From Candidatus Woesearchaeota archaeon (GTDB lineage Archaea; Nanobdellota; Nanobdellia; Woesearchaeales; JAFGUC01), in contig JAFGUC010000082.1 of the NCBI GenBank assembly GCA_016938695.1, positions 1-63,493 of the forward strand: a stretch of DNA of 63,493 nt, given 5' to 3'. The notes under the pieces are model-generated. The model did not search any database. It worked only from the letters and a program-made list of their open reading frames with translations, and was not told the origin of the DNA. Made by a program: the position numbers and the translations under genes. Below, piece after piece: positions 54,243 through 63,360 of the stretch (position 1 is the first letter of the stretch; the number at the start of each line of letters is the position of its first letter).

Positions 54243-54554
54243 TTGAGAGGAGAAACAATAGTCTACAGTTCAATGGCAGTAATTCTAATTACTAGTATGT
54301 TCATGAATCTAATGGACATCGCACAAAATACTGCAGATAGAACTCTCGTCTTTGCAACCGACATGAACCTTGCAATTGAATGCGCAACAAGAGGCATTTC
54401 TGTTTTCGAATGTTCACCAAATTTAGATCCAGAACCATTCAAAGAACAACTTAAACAAACGCAAGAATATCTCCAAAAAACTACGAATTTAGAAAAAATC
54501 AACCTAACACAGATGTATAACAACTCAAAAGAGTTCGAAACTAACCAATATTAA
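54243..54554 (+). CDS. Small single-helix membrane protein
   Basis: A 103-residue protein. A hydrophobic helix at about 7-25 (SSMAVILITSMFMNLMDIA) is followed by a helical region with two Cys (AIECATRG, VFECSPN). TTG is the likely start, with GGGGATGA just upstream and a TTTATAAAAAG element at about 54200-54210. It is not a class III (archaellin/pilin) signal by its charge pattern. Function unknown. Confidence 0.55.
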   Translation: MRGETIVYSSMAVILITSMFMNLMDIAQNTADRTLVFATDMNLAIECATRGISVFECSPNLDPEPFKEQLKQTQEYLQKTTNLEKINLTQMYNNSKEFETNQY

Positions 54555-54606
54555 GCAAATTAAAATAGAAAAGTTTTTATTTCTAAGATTTATAAATAAA
54601 CGTTAT

Positions 54607-55350
54607 ATGGTTGAGAATCTAAAAAAGGGGTATGATGAATTCTTAATTTCTGAGATAACTAAATACATTATTCAAGAATTAAAATCAGGCAATAATTTAA
54701 ACGATGTCAAAAATGCTTTGCTAAATGCAGGACATGATAAAACTGCAATTGAACTTGCAGTAAAAGAATTAGAAAAACACGGATTCAAAAAATTCAGCAC
54801 TAAAAAAATCAATAATGATGCTGAAAAAGAATTAATAGAAGCTCTTGAAATATTTGTTGAAGATCAAATAAAACACGGAACAAGCATTGCAAGAATCAAA
54901 AAAGTTCTAAAAGATTATGGCCATGCTGAACACTTAATTGAAAAAGCAATTTCAAATTATAAACAAAAACCAAAATCACAATTTCCAAAAAGAACTCTTA
55001 AACTTCCAACAACTGAAACGCTTCTAAAAGAACATGTTCTATTAACAAGCATAGTAAGTCTGTTAATTATTATTGTTGTTGCATCTGCATCAATTGACGA
55101 AAATCCACTTCTCGTATTTGGAGGATTTATTCCAACTCTTGCAACAATATTAGTATCATACACATATATTGAAATATTAGAATCAAAAATTTATACTATT
55201 CCTTTTGTTATAGTTTTGGGATATTTTGCAATAAGTTTTATCGTTCCAGCAATGCAAAAAATGGAAATTGGAAGTCTAAGCATAATAAACATAATACTAT
55301 CATTAATAATAGTAACATTGTTTCATGCAAGTCAAAAAAACTCTAATTAA
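54607..55350 (+). CDS. UBA-like repeat protein with four membrane helices
   Basis: A 247-residue protein. Residues 8-60 and 75-118 are two similar helical repeats (LLNAGHDKTAIELAVKEL and LKDYGHAEHLIEKAISNY), UBA/CUE-like, on the cytoplasmic side; four hydrophobic segments follow (about 145-245). The toroid protein's tail (EQEGFSQKQIAEGIKEA) has the same motif, so these repeats may be a DPANN protein-interaction module. Function unknown. Confidence 0.6.
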   Translation: MVENLKKGYDEFLISEITKYIIQELKSGNNLNDVKNALLNAGHDKTAIELAVKELEKHGFKKFSTKKINNDAEKELIEALEIFVEDQIKHGTSIARIKKVLKDYGHAEHLIEKAISNYKQKPKSQFPKRTLKLPTTETLLKEHVLLTSIVSLLIIIVVASASIDENPLLVFGGFIPTLATILVSYTYIEILESKIYTIPFVIVLGYFAISFIVPAMQKMEIGSLSIINIILSLIIVTLFHASQKNSN

Positions 55351-55489
55351 TTCTTTTTTGTAGATATCTATCTACATTAACTTTATTTCCACAGAATACA
55401 CACTGCTTGTACCGTCCTTTAATAATTCCAGTTCTAGACTCATAATTCATCTTATGAGCACAAAGAGGACATGCTATTTGAATTATCAT
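55343..55489 (-). CDS. Small zinc-ribbon protein
   Basis: A 48-residue protein with CPLC and CVFC about 23 residues apart, a tiny zinc ribbon, ending NKVNVDRYLQKRIN. The longer upstream reading (to 55564) is hydrophobic and read from promoter DNA; an AT-rich TATA-like stretch about 30 bases upstream supports the ATG at 55489 on a leaderless mRNA. It may be an RNA-binding or transcription cofactor. Confidence 0.5.
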   Translation of the reverse strand: MIIQIACPLCAHKMNYESRTGIIKGRYKQCVFCGNKVNVDRYLQKRIN

Positions 55490-55602
55490 AATAATAATAC
55501 AAATAATTAACGTTTTTAATCCCTGCGCAAGGATGTCTTGTGCTTTTGAAAAAGACAACAACAAACTTTATAAACAAAAAGTGTTCCGTTTCTTTATACA
55601 AA

Positions 55603-58044
55603 ATGACCACAGAAAAGATACAGGAAAGACTAATTGAACAAGAGATGAAACAATCATTTCTCGACTACGCTATGGCAGTAATTGTTTCAAGAGCATTGCC
55701 AGACGTTCGAGATGGATTAAAACCAGTTCACAGAAGAATTCTTTATTCAATGTATGAATCTGGATTTTTATCAAGTAAACCATTCAAGAAATCTGCACGT
55801 ATTGTTGGAGATGTTTTAGGTAGATACCACCCACACGGAGACGCTGCAGTATACCAGACAATGGTAAGAATGGCTCAAGATTTCTCACTTAGATACACAT
55901 TAATTCAAGGTCAAGGTAACTGGGGTAGTGTTGATGGAGATTCTGCTGCAGCTATGAGGTATACTGAAGCACGAATGAATAAATTCGCAGAAAAACTTCT
56001 AGAAGACATTCACAAAGAAACTGTAGAATTTCAAGATAACTTTGATGCATCATTAAAAGAACCAACAGTTCTTCCTTGCGCAGTACCTAATTTATTAGTT
56101 AATGGTTCAAGCGGTATTGCTGTCGGAATGGCAACTAACATTCCACCTCACAACTTAAATGAAATTTGTGAAGGAGTAAAAGCATATATCGACAATCCCG
56201 AAATTGAAGTAGAACAATTAATGCAATACGTTAAAGGTCCTGATTTTCCAACTTCAGGAATAATAATAGACAACGGCGGACTTCTAAAAGCATATACGAC
56301 AGGAAGAGGAAAAATCTTAGTCCGTGCAAAATATCATTTTGAAGAAAAACCAAATAAAGACGTAATAATAATTGATGAGATTCCATACCAGACAAACAAA
56401 GCAAATTTAATTGAAGAAATTGCAGAACTTGTTAAAAACAAAGTCATTGAAGAAATCTCAGATTTAAGAGATGAATCAGACAGAGACGGTATGAGAGTTG
56501 TAATCGAACTCAAAAGAGATGCTAATAAAGAACTAGTTGTAAATAAACTTCTTAAACATTCACGACTACAACAAACATACAGTTTAAACTTATTAGCACT
56601 TGTTAAAAATAAACCAAGAACTCTTTCATTAAAAGAAATTGTTAAAGAATTTTTCTTACACAGAGAAATTGTTGTAACAAAAAGAACAGAATTTGATTTA
56701 AGAAAAGCTGAAGAAAGAGCACACATTTTAGTTGGTTTAATTATAGCATTAAATAATATTGACAAAGCAATTGAATTGATTAAAACAAGTCCAAACAATA
56801 CAGAAGCAAAAGACAGATTAGTTTCTAACTTTGAATTAGATGAAATACAAGCACAAGCAATACTAGATATGAAGCTTCAAAGATTAACTGGCTTAGAACA
56901 AGACAAACTAAGAAGCGAACATAATAGCTTGCAAGAAGAAATTAAAAAATTAAGATTTATATTAAGTGATATAAACGAAATTCACAAAATAATCAAACAA
57001 GAACTTGATGATATCGAGAATAATTTTGGAGATCCTCGAAAAACAGTTATCGAACAAGGAGATTTTGAAGACATTGATAATGAGGATTTAATCAAAAAAG
57101 AAGATCAAATAATTACAATCAGTCACGAAGGATACATCAAACGACAACCTATTGATGCATACAGAATGCAAAATAGAGGCGGAAAAGGTGTAACCGGTGC
57201 AAAAACAAAAGAAGACGATTTCCTTGAACACATATTCATTGGAAACACACACGATTACATATTATTCTTCACAAACTTTGGAACAGTACACTGGTTAAAA
57301 GTATACAAAATACCAGAAGGATCAAGAATCTCAAAAGGTAAACCAGTAATTAATCTCTTGTCTTTAAACAAAGAAGATGGAGAAAAAATTACAGCATACA
57401 TTCCAATACAAGAATTCAGAGAAGACCAATATTTAGTAATGGCAACTGAATGTGGAATAATCAAGAAAACTACTTTAAGCGCATTCAAGAATCCAAGAGT
57501 TACTGGAATTAAAGCAATCACTCTTGACGAATCTGATAAACTAATAAATGTAATTTTAACAAATGGAAGTGAAAAACTATTGATTGCATCTAGAGATGGT
57601 CAAGCAGTAAGATTCAATGAAACTGATGTAAGACCAACCGGAAGAAGCGCAATGGGAGTTCGCGGAATCAAGCTTAAAGGAAAAGACAAAGTAATTGGTA
57701 TGATTAAAGCCGAAGACACAGATACAATCCTAACAGTAACTGCAAAAGGATACGGAAAAAGGACTCAAGCTGACGATTACAGAATAATTAACAGAGGAGG
57801 AAGTGGAGTAATCAACTTAAAAATCTCTGAGAAAAATGGACAAGTAATCGATGTCAGATCAGTCAAAGATGATGATCAAATCATTCTAATATCCCACGGC
57901 GGAATTATTATTAGGATGGCTACAAAAGACATCAGCGTCATTGGAAGAAATACACAAGGAGTTAGATTAATGAGACTTGATGAAAACGATCAAGTTATCA
58001 GCACAGCAAAAATAACTCCAGATGACGAAGAAGAAGAAGAATAA
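55603..58044 (+). CDS. gyrA: DNA gyrase subunit A
   Basis: An 813-residue type IIA topoisomerase subunit. [21 protein letters not shown] and [11 protein letters not shown]-like [10 protein letters not shown] begin the winged-helix domain, the catalytic Tyr120 sits in [10 protein letters not shown], and the C-terminal beta-pinwheel has the GyrA box QNRGGKG, which separates gyrase from topoisomerase IV. It ends in an acidic DDEEEEE tail. An upstream in-frame start at 55540 would lie on the promoter; the ATG at 55603, after ACTTTATAAACA at about 55562, fits. Archaeal gyrases came from bacteria. gyrB is not in the window. Confidence 0.95.
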   Translation: MTTEKIQERLIEQEMKQSFLDYAMAVIVSRALPDVRDGLKPVHRRILYSMYESGFLSSKPFKKSARIVGDVLGRYHPHGDAAVYQTMVRMAQDFSLRYTLIQGQGNWGSVDGDSAAAMRYTEARMNKFAEKLLEDIHKETVEFQDNFDASLKEPTVLPCAVPNLLVNGSSGIAVGMATNIPPHNLNEICEGVKAYIDNPEIEVEQLMQYVKGPDFPTSGIIIDNGGLLKAYTTGRGKILVRAKYHFEEKPNKDVIIIDEIPYQTNKANLIEEIAELVKNKVIEEISDLRDESDRDGMRVVIELKRDANKELVVNKLLKHSRLQQTYSLNLLALVKNKPRTLSLKEIVKEFFLHREIVVTKRTEFDLRKAEERAHILVGLIIALNNIDKAIELIKTSPNNTEAKDRLVSNFELDEIQAQAILDMKLQRLTGLEQDKLRSEHNSLQEEIKKLRFILSDINEIHKIIKQELDDIENNFGDPRKTVIEQGDFEDIDNEDLIKKEDQIITISHEGYIKRQPIDAYRMQNRGGKGVTGAKTKEDDFLEHIFIGNTHDYILFFTNFGTVHWLKVYKIPEGSRISKGKPVINLLSLNKEDGEKITAYIPIQEFREDQYLVMATECGIIKKTTLSAFKNPRVTGIKAITLDESDKLINVILTNGSEKLLIASRDGQAVRFNETDVRPTGRSAMGVRGIKLKGKDKVIGMIKAEDTDTILTVTAKGYGKRTQADDYRIINRGGSGVINLKISEKNGQVIDVRSVKDDDQIILISHGGIIIRMATKDISVIGRNTQGVRLMRLDENDQVISTAKITPDDEEEEE

Positions 58045-58051
58045 AATTTTT

Positions 58052-58678
58052 TTATTTTCCAATTCCTTTATACAAAACTTTTTTCTCAAAAGGTTTAGTT
58101 TTCATGAATTGTGAAAACGCTCTAGTTACAGTAGAATCCCAGTTATCTAGTAATGTAATAACCTCATCAACCTGAATTCCTGTTTTAGCAGAAATTTCTT
58201 CAGGAGTAAAATACTTATCAGAATTATTCATCAAAAAATCAATTATAGTTTGAGATCTTTTTGAATCAACCCAAAGACCTCTGTTCAAAAAAGAAGTTAT
58301 GCTTTTTGTAAGTGTCGTGTTTTGAGAAACAAATAAAATTCTTGGCTTAATTATTTTCTGTTTATTTCCTTCATAGATCATTGAAGTTTTAATCAATCCT
58401 ACAATTTCTAATTTTTTAATGTTCTCATGAAGAGTTGACATTGAGTGACCAATCTGCTCTTTTATACGTGGAGATGTAACACCTTCATCCTCAATACAAA
58501 GAAACTGTAAAATTTTTCTAGGAATTTCTTGATTCCAATAAAGCATAATATTAGTTTTTAGCTCTTCATCAATATCTTTTGGAAGGAAATCCAATATATT
58601 CCCACTTCGTTTATCAAAATAAACGCAAACCTCAAAAGAACTTGACTCTGCCCTATTAGCTTCTTCTTCAAAAACCAT
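58052..58678 (-). CDS. Two-domain winged-helix transcription regulator
   Basis: A 208-residue protein. Winged helix 1 (about 50-120) includes TSPRIKEQIGHSMSTLHEN and KKLEIVGLIKT; winged helix 2 (about 140-185) includes TPEEISAKTGIQVDEVITLL. The gene faces a dense dyad cluster (58723-58787) just upstream of its TATATATAAA promoter, so it probably regulates itself and the small transcription unit on the other strand. I know of no exact family name. Confidence 0.65.
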   Translation of the reverse strand: MVFEEEANRAESSSFEVCVYFDKRSGNILDFLPKDIDEELKTNIMLYWNQEIPRKILQFLCIEDEGVTSPRIKEQIGHSMSTLHENIKKLEIVGLIKTSMIYEGNKQKIIKPRILFVSQNTTLTKSITSFLNRGLWVDSKRSQTIIDFLMNNSDKYFTPEEISAKTGIQVDEVITLLDNWDSTVTRAFSQFMKTKPFEKKVLYKGIGK

Positions 58679-58722
58679 TTATCCTAAAACAAATTAAAAA
58701 ATATATATAAATTTATCGGTTA

Positions 58723-58787
58723 TTCGGTTTGTCCGAAAAACCGAAAAGTATATAAGGTAGTTATACCCTTATTCGGTATAGGCGAAT
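58723..58787. promoter_or_regulatory. Cluster of TTCGG/CCGAA dyads and divergent promoter
   Basis: TTCGGTTT-N7-AAACCGAA (58723-58745) is a perfect 8-bp dyad with a nested TTCGG/CCGAA at five-base spacing. A second dyad ATTCG-N7-CGAAT (58771-58787) follows. A near-perfect ATAAGGTA/TACCCTTAT pair lies between them. The minus TATA of the regulator (about 58700-58712) and a plus-strand TATA (TATATAAG, 58749-58756) are on either side, a typical operator arrangement. Confidence 0.55.
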
Positions 58788-58844
58788 AAATCGGTTGGCA
58801 AACCAAAAACCAAAAAGTGGAAATCCCACTTTTCGCATTTTTTT
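58775..58844 (+). ncRNA. Candidate short transcript ending in a hairpin terminator
   Basis: TATATAAG at 58749-58756 would start a plus-strand RNA near 58777. It ends at AAAAGTGG/CCACTTTT (58813-58833, five-base loop) followed by CGCA and T7 (58838-58844). The result is a roughly 65-base RNA that does not reach the next gene at 58942. No frame is apparent in it. The hairpin-T7 also could be just a terminator. Confidence 0.4.
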
Positions 58845-58941
58845 GTACCCTAAACAACGCCTCCAAACCCATCTATAGCTTTTTTTATTCTTTTTTTCTA
58901 AAACCAATAGATTTATAACTCAAACCACAAATTTTCTACTT

Positions 58942-60054
58942 ATGAAAGCATTAATTATTTGTAACAAGGGTTTTGAAGACGAATCAATTACAGAAATTCA
59001 AAATATTGCTAAATGTAACATCACTAAAAAAAAGAATGGAATCATAGAATTAGAAGTAGAAAACAGATTAGATTTAGCAAAAATAACATATTTCTCTCAA
59101 AGCATTTACAAAGTTTTTGAAATAATTAGTACTGGAAAAAATCTTGAAGAATTAAGTAAAAACACAGATTACAAAAATAATGAAAATATATTATCACAGC
59201 CAATCAAAGTATTTGTAAAATTTGAAGAAGAAGAGGAAATCGAACCAATTCAAATCATTAAAGAATTTATGAATCACTTTGAACAAGACTTGATTAAAAA
59301 TAACATTAAACTAGAAGTTTCTATGAATAAGTACAAAATACCATTGTACATCATAAAAGAAGAAAATGAATACTTATTCGGAATTGATTATTCTAATAAA
59401 GATCTATCAAAAAGGGATTATAGAATCTTCTGTCACAAAAATGCACTGAATGCAACAGTTGGAACTGCATTACTATATTTTGCAGGATTTGATAAATTAA
59501 AAAATTCAGAAAAAACAATAATTCTAGATCCATTCTGTGGAAGCGGAACAATTCCAATTGAAGCAGGACTAAAACTGAACAAAATTAGCCCGCACAAATT
59601 TGATTTTGAAAAGTTAGGATTCTCTAATTTCATTACAGAAAAAATACCTGAAAAAACTACAGAAAATAAAATAAAGATTATCGGTTATGATCATATGCTT
59701 CCAAGCATAAAATCTGCACAAAAAAATGCTAAAATTGCAAATATTCACAAAGAAATCTCATTGAGTAAAGTCGCAGTTGATTGGTTAGATACAAAATTCG
59801 ATGAAAAAACAGTAGACCTAATTTTAACAAATCCCCCAATTTATTCAAACAGAAATCCAGATAAATTAATCGAAAAAGCTTTCAAAGAAGTTTTCTATCA
59901 GGCAGAGTTCATTCTCAAAAAAACTGGAAAAATAATAATAATTGCCCCTAATAAAGAAATTCTAAACTACACTGAAAAATTTAAACTTGAATATGAAAAA
60001 GAAGTAATGCAAGGAAAGCAAAAATTGTTTGTATTACAATTTTCTAAAAAATAA
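58942..60054 (+). CDS. THUMP-domain RNA guanine-N2 methyltransferase
   Basis: A 370-residue protein. Residues 1-150 form a ferredoxin-like/THUMP RNA-binding part; the Rossmann-fold methyltransferase follows, with RDYRIFCHKNALNATVGTALL, the SAM motif DPFCGSGTIPIEAG and the catalytic TNPPIYSN (NPPY type). It resembles Trm14/TrmG10/RlmL-type enzymes that form m2G in tRNA or rRNA; which base is modified cannot be told. GATTTATAAC at 58908-58917 gives a leaderless mRNA. Confidence 0.85.
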   Translation: MKALIICNKGFEDESITEIQNIAKCNITKKKNGIIELEVENRLDLAKITYFSQSIYKVFEIISTGKNLEELSKNTDYKNNENILSQPIKVFVKFEEEEEIEPIQIIKEFMNHFEQDLIKNNIKLEVSMNKYKIPLYIIKEENEYLFGIDYSNKDLSKRDYRIFCHKNALNATVGTALLYFAGFDKLKNSEKTIILDPFCGSGTIPIEAGLKLNKISPHKFDFEKLGFSNFITEKIPEKTTENKIKIIGYDHMLPSIKSAQKNAKIANIHKEISLSKVAVDWLDTKFDEKTVDLILTNPPIYSNRNPDKLIEKAFKEVFYQAEFILKKTGKIIIIAPNKEILNYTEKFKLEYEKEVMQGKQKLFVLQFSKK

Positions 60055-60114
60055 ACTACTTTAAAGTAACAACTAAGCGAAAAGTTTAAATAGAAGAAAT
60101 ATCACATAAAAAGT

Positions 60115-60564
60115 ATGGCAGATGATGGTAATATTGCAGATCTTGTAACACAAGCATCAACGTTAGTTATTACATTCAAAAATACAATTTATAACGATTG
60201 TATAAAAGCAGCAGACAAAGCTAAAAAAGGTACGCCAGAAATTAGACTAAATGCATATGAAACAATAAATTTAGCAATTATTACTGGTGGAGCAGCAATT
60301 GAACAAATTTCTACTTATCATAAACAAGCTCTAGATTATGCAAAAGCAACTTATCCAAAAGGAATTACTTCAGCTTGGGCAAACTCAGGAAGTTTTGAAG
60401 AATGCAGAAAAATTATGCAACAATACATTGGAGACTTAGGTTTTAAGAAAAATCAGTTGGATGTTGCACCGAAAGTCGCAGAAACAACTGGAACTTTAAA
60501 CGATAGAATAAATTCATTTCAAAGTTCTTTAGACAAGTATAAAACTAAACCAAAGGCAGAATAA
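60115..60564 (+). CDS. Helical hypothetical protein before the membrane operon
   Basis: A 149-residue soluble helical protein with one long central hydrophobic-face helix (INLAIITGGAAIEQIS) and two Cys (C26, C106). It has its own promoter (GTTTAAATAG near 60085). It lies 39 bases before the paralogous membrane genes and may act with them, but I see nothing that defines a role. Confidence 0.55.
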   Translation: MADDGNIADLVTQASTLVITFKNTIYNDCIKAADKAKKGTPEIRLNAYETINLAIITGGAAIEQISTYHKQALDYAKATYPKGITSAWANSGSFEECRKIMQQYIGDLGFKKNQLDVAPKVAETTGTLNDRINSFQSSLDKYKTKPKAE

Positions 60565-60603
60565 AGAAAACCTTTATATACCAATTTATCTCTATTTTTA
60601 AAC

Positions 60604-61155
60604 ATGGCATCTGTTTTTAGAGGTACGATTGAGTTTTTTGCAAAACTAGGAATATTCGATGTTATCTTACCGTTTCTTTTGGTTTACACAATAACTTACG
60701 CAATTCTACAAAAAACTAAAACTTTAGCTGGTTTTGACAAAGACAAAAAACCTTCAGATACTAAAGCAGTTGACGCAGTTATTTCTTTTTGTATCGCATT
60801 CTTTGTTGTTGCATCAACTAAACTTGTAGCAATAATCAGTCAAAGTATTGCAAATATTGCACTTGTAATTATCATACTATTCTGTTTCATACTTCTTGCA
60901 AGTATGCTTTACACAAATCCAGACAAACCATTCGAACTAAGCGATGGAATGAAAAAAGCATTAGTAATCGTCGTAATGGTCGTAGTTCTAGCAATATTTT
61001 TTTACTACATTGGATGGTTAACAGTCATTATCAATTTTTTAGGAAAAAATTGGAATACAGAAGCTGTAACTTCAATTATCATGATGATCTTATTCATAGG
61101 ATTAATTGCATGGGTTAGTGGCTCAGGCGGAAAGAAACCTGAAGGAGGAAAATAA
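60604..61155 (+). CDS. Polytopic membrane protein, paralog 1 of 3
   Basis: A 183-residue protein with about five hydrophobic segments. Its first helix has the motif ILPFLLVYTITYAILQKTK, shared in relaxed form by the next two genes. A cytoplasmic loop (about 40-55) is charged. A TATA element (CTTTATATACC) lies about 25 bases before the ATG, so this gene leads a four-gene operon ending near 63306. The C-terminus is GGKKPEGGK. Function unknown. Confidence 0.65.
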   Translation: MASVFRGTIEFFAKLGIFDVILPFLLVYTITYAILQKTKTLAGFDKDKKPSDTKAVDAVISFCIAFFVVASTKLVAIISQSIANIALVIIILFCFILLASMLYTNPDKPFELSDGMKKALVIVVMVVVLAIFFYYIGWLTVIINFLGKNWNTEAVTSIIMMILFIGLIAWVSGSGGKKPEGGK

Positions 61156-61157
61156 AA

Positions 61158-61766
61158 ATGACAGCAATGGAAGATTTCATTGGAACACTTGTTAAATTTC
61201 AAGTTATTGAATACGTTATACCGTTTCTATTAGTGTTTTCACTTGTATATGCAATCATGCTAAAATCAAAAATGTTTGGTGATGCAGCTAAAGAAAAAAC
61301 ATCAAAAAGATTTTACATCGTAATTTCCTTAGCATTTGGATTCGCATCAATATTGCCACATTATTTTAATTCAATAGGAAAATCAACAGGCGTACCTGAT
61401 CTAGTTGATATAACTATGAAAGCATTTCCTCAAGTATCAATCCTACTTTTAGTAATCTTATCAATATTTATTGTTCTTGGAATATTTGGAGCAAGAATGA
61501 ATCTTATGCAAACAGGTATGGGAGCAGGAATCCTAATATTCTTAGTTGCAATTGTTGTATTCATCTTCCTTAGAGCAGGAAATTTAATTGGCCCAAACAC
61601 TCCATTCATTGGAAAATTATTCAGTGGACAAGGAGAAGAGGTTTGGAGTTTAATTGTCGCTTTAGCAGTATTCGGACTTGTTGTATTCTTCATTGTAAGA
61701 GATGAAAAACCTCCAGGAGAAGAAAAACTAGGAGACAAAATGAAAAAATTATTCGAAAGCGTATAA
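61158..61766 (+). CDS. Polytopic membrane protein, paralog 2 of 3
   Basis: A 202-residue protein with about five hydrophobic segments. The first helix carries VIPFLLVFSLVYAIMLKSK, closely matching paralog 1, and is followed by a charged loop and a second helix with the same spacing. GGAGG nine bases before the ATG and a two-base gap from the preceding stop show cotranscription. The tail after residue 180 is highly charged. Function unknown. Confidence 0.65.
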   Translation: MTAMEDFIGTLVKFQVIEYVIPFLLVFSLVYAIMLKSKMFGDAAKEKTSKRFYIVISLAFGFASILPHYFNSIGKSTGVPDLVDITMKAFPQVSILLLVILSIFIVLGIFGARMNLMQTGMGAGILIFLVAIVVFIFLRAGNLIGPNTPFIGKLFSGQGEEVWSLIVALAVFGLVVFFIVRDEKPPGEEKLGDKMKKLFESV

Positions 61767-61781
61767 TTTTTATCTTAAAAA

Positions 61782-62369
61782 ATGGCTACATTCCTTGATA
61801 TCGGTTTATTGTACAACGCAAGAATCATCTTTGTAGTCGTATTTATTTTTGCATTAATTTATGGAGTTCTTAGCAAAACAAAAGCACTTGGTGAAAACAA
61901 AACAATTTACATTTGGATTGCAGTTACAGTTTCATTACTATTTGCTTTCTCTGCAAACGCCGCTAAATTCTTAGACGTAGTAATTCCACCATTTGTAATT
62001 TTCATAATAATGGTTTTCATCATGCTAACAGTGTTCATATTCATGGGTGGAAAGGCAGACGCATTTCACACAATATTTAGCGCATATAACCCAAGCATGA
62101 TGGGATACTGGATTTTAATCATATCTCTATTAATTCTTGCAGGAGGACTTGGAAAAGTATACTTTGATCCTTCAACAAGCAGCACAGACACAATAACAGT
62201 AGAAAGCAATTCAACAGGTGATTCAGCAATTCAAGTAGCAGATGGAGACAATATAGGAACTCAAGGAGAAGCTGCATTATGGGATACTATCTTTCATCCA
62301 CAAGTTCTAGGTTTCATTTTAATAATGCTAATTGCCACATTTTCAGTAATGTTCCTATCAAAAGCATAA
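61782..62369 (+). CDS. Polytopic membrane protein, paralog 3 of 3
   Basis: A 195-residue protein; the first helix reads FVVVFIFALIYGVLSKTK, so the Y-A/G-I/V-L-x-K-T/S-K end of the motif is kept. It has about five hydrophobic segments and a hydrophilic outside loop with sequons (ESNSTGDS) near 140-165. The gap from the previous stop is 15 bases. Function unknown. Confidence 0.65.
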   Translation: MATFLDIGLLYNARIIFVVVFIFALIYGVLSKTKALGENKTIYIWIAVTVSLLFAFSANAAKFLDVVIPPFVIFIIMVFIMLTVFIFMGGKADAFHTIFSAYNPSMMGYWILIISLLILAGGLGKVYFDPSTSSTDTITVESNSTGDSAIQVADGDNIGTQGEAALWDTIFHPQVLGFILIMLIATFSVMFLSKA

Positions 62370-62370
62370 A

Positions 62371-63306
62371 ATGAAAAAAGCCAAAAATAATCACGAAAGA
62401 AAAAAGATCAAAGCAATTTCTTTGTTGGCAATTATCATCATAACATTTCTAGTGATCAATGGAATACGAATTATTCTAAATAAACAAGTATACAACGAAT
62501 CAATTAATCTTGCTACAAATATTACAACAATTACAGGAACAAATCCTACAGAACAAAATCAAGATTCATTTGAAGAAGTTCCAGAAAAAGAAATCGTTGC
62601 AACAAACTCAACATGCGCATGGGTGAAAACTACAATAAAAGCACCAATAACTGAATTTGTTGAAGACATAGAATATGTTGACGAAGTAAGAACAAAAAAT
62701 ATGAGCTACACATATTCAAATGAAGAACCACTTAAAACAATAAAGAAAACCATCAGAGATAATGAATATAACGCAATAACATTCTTTAAAACAAAAAATT
62801 TTGAAAGTTTTTACAGAAATATCACAATAACAAGTTGGATTAGTAGTACAGACATAGCATTCTTTAAATCAATCCCTATGACTGCAGAAATCAAAATAAA
62901 AAACACTGATTCGATGACTGCAACATACAACATTTATAGAGTTTACCAACCAATTGAAGGAGCTCAATACTATGATTCATATAACACAACAAAATTAGTA
63001 ACAATACCAAAAGGTCAAGAAAAAACAATCCAATTTGAACAAGCAATTCTTTGCATACATTTAGATAACAAAGAAACAAATTGGGTAGACTATTACAAAA
63101 AGCTTACAAAAAAATATAATTCTCAAAGATTAGATGAAAATGATTTCATTGTTTTTGAATACCTTAATGAGCCTTTTGCGTGCTTTAGGCCATACTTCGT
63201 TGTAGTGCCTGAGGAATATTCCAAAGAATACAAAGTCACTGTTAAACGCGATAATTCACATTATTCTACAACCCTAAAAAATATTGATCAATATACGTGT
63301 AAATAA
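62371..63306 (+). CDS. Type II anchored exported protein of the membrane operon
   Basis: A 311-residue protein with one N-terminal transmembrane helix (about 15-36) after a basic start (KKAKNNHERKK), so most of the protein is outside. The ectodomain is beta-rich with four Cys (C82, C227, C272, C310), which may form disulfides, and several sequons. It starts one base after the stop of paralog 3 and ends the operon. I do not recognise it. Confidence 0.65.
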   Translation: MKKAKNNHERKKIKAISLLAIIIITFLVINGIRIILNKQVYNESINLATNITTITGTNPTEQNQDSFEEVPEKEIVATNSTCAWVKTTIKAPITEFVEDIEYVDEVRTKNMSYTYSNEEPLKTIKKTIRDNEYNAITFFKTKNFESFYRNITITSWISSTDIAFFKSIPMTAEIKIKNTDSMTATYNIYRVYQPIEGAQYYDSYNTTKLVTIPKGQEKTIQFEQAILCIHLDNKETNWVDYYKKLTKKYNSQRLDENDFIVFEYLNEPFACFRPYFVVVPEEYSKEYKVTVKRDNSHYSTTLKNIDQYTCK

Positions 63307-63360
63307 ACACTTTAATTCTTAGAAATTTACTATCTTCTAATTGTTTTTGAATAATAATAC

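Noticed and set aside
54243-54554. Type IV pilin/archaellin
   Set aside because: The N-terminus lacks the charged leader and cleavage motif of class III signal peptides.
56334-56798. 154-residue minus-strand frame in gyrA
   Set aside because: It is an antisense shadow of a strongly conserved gene.
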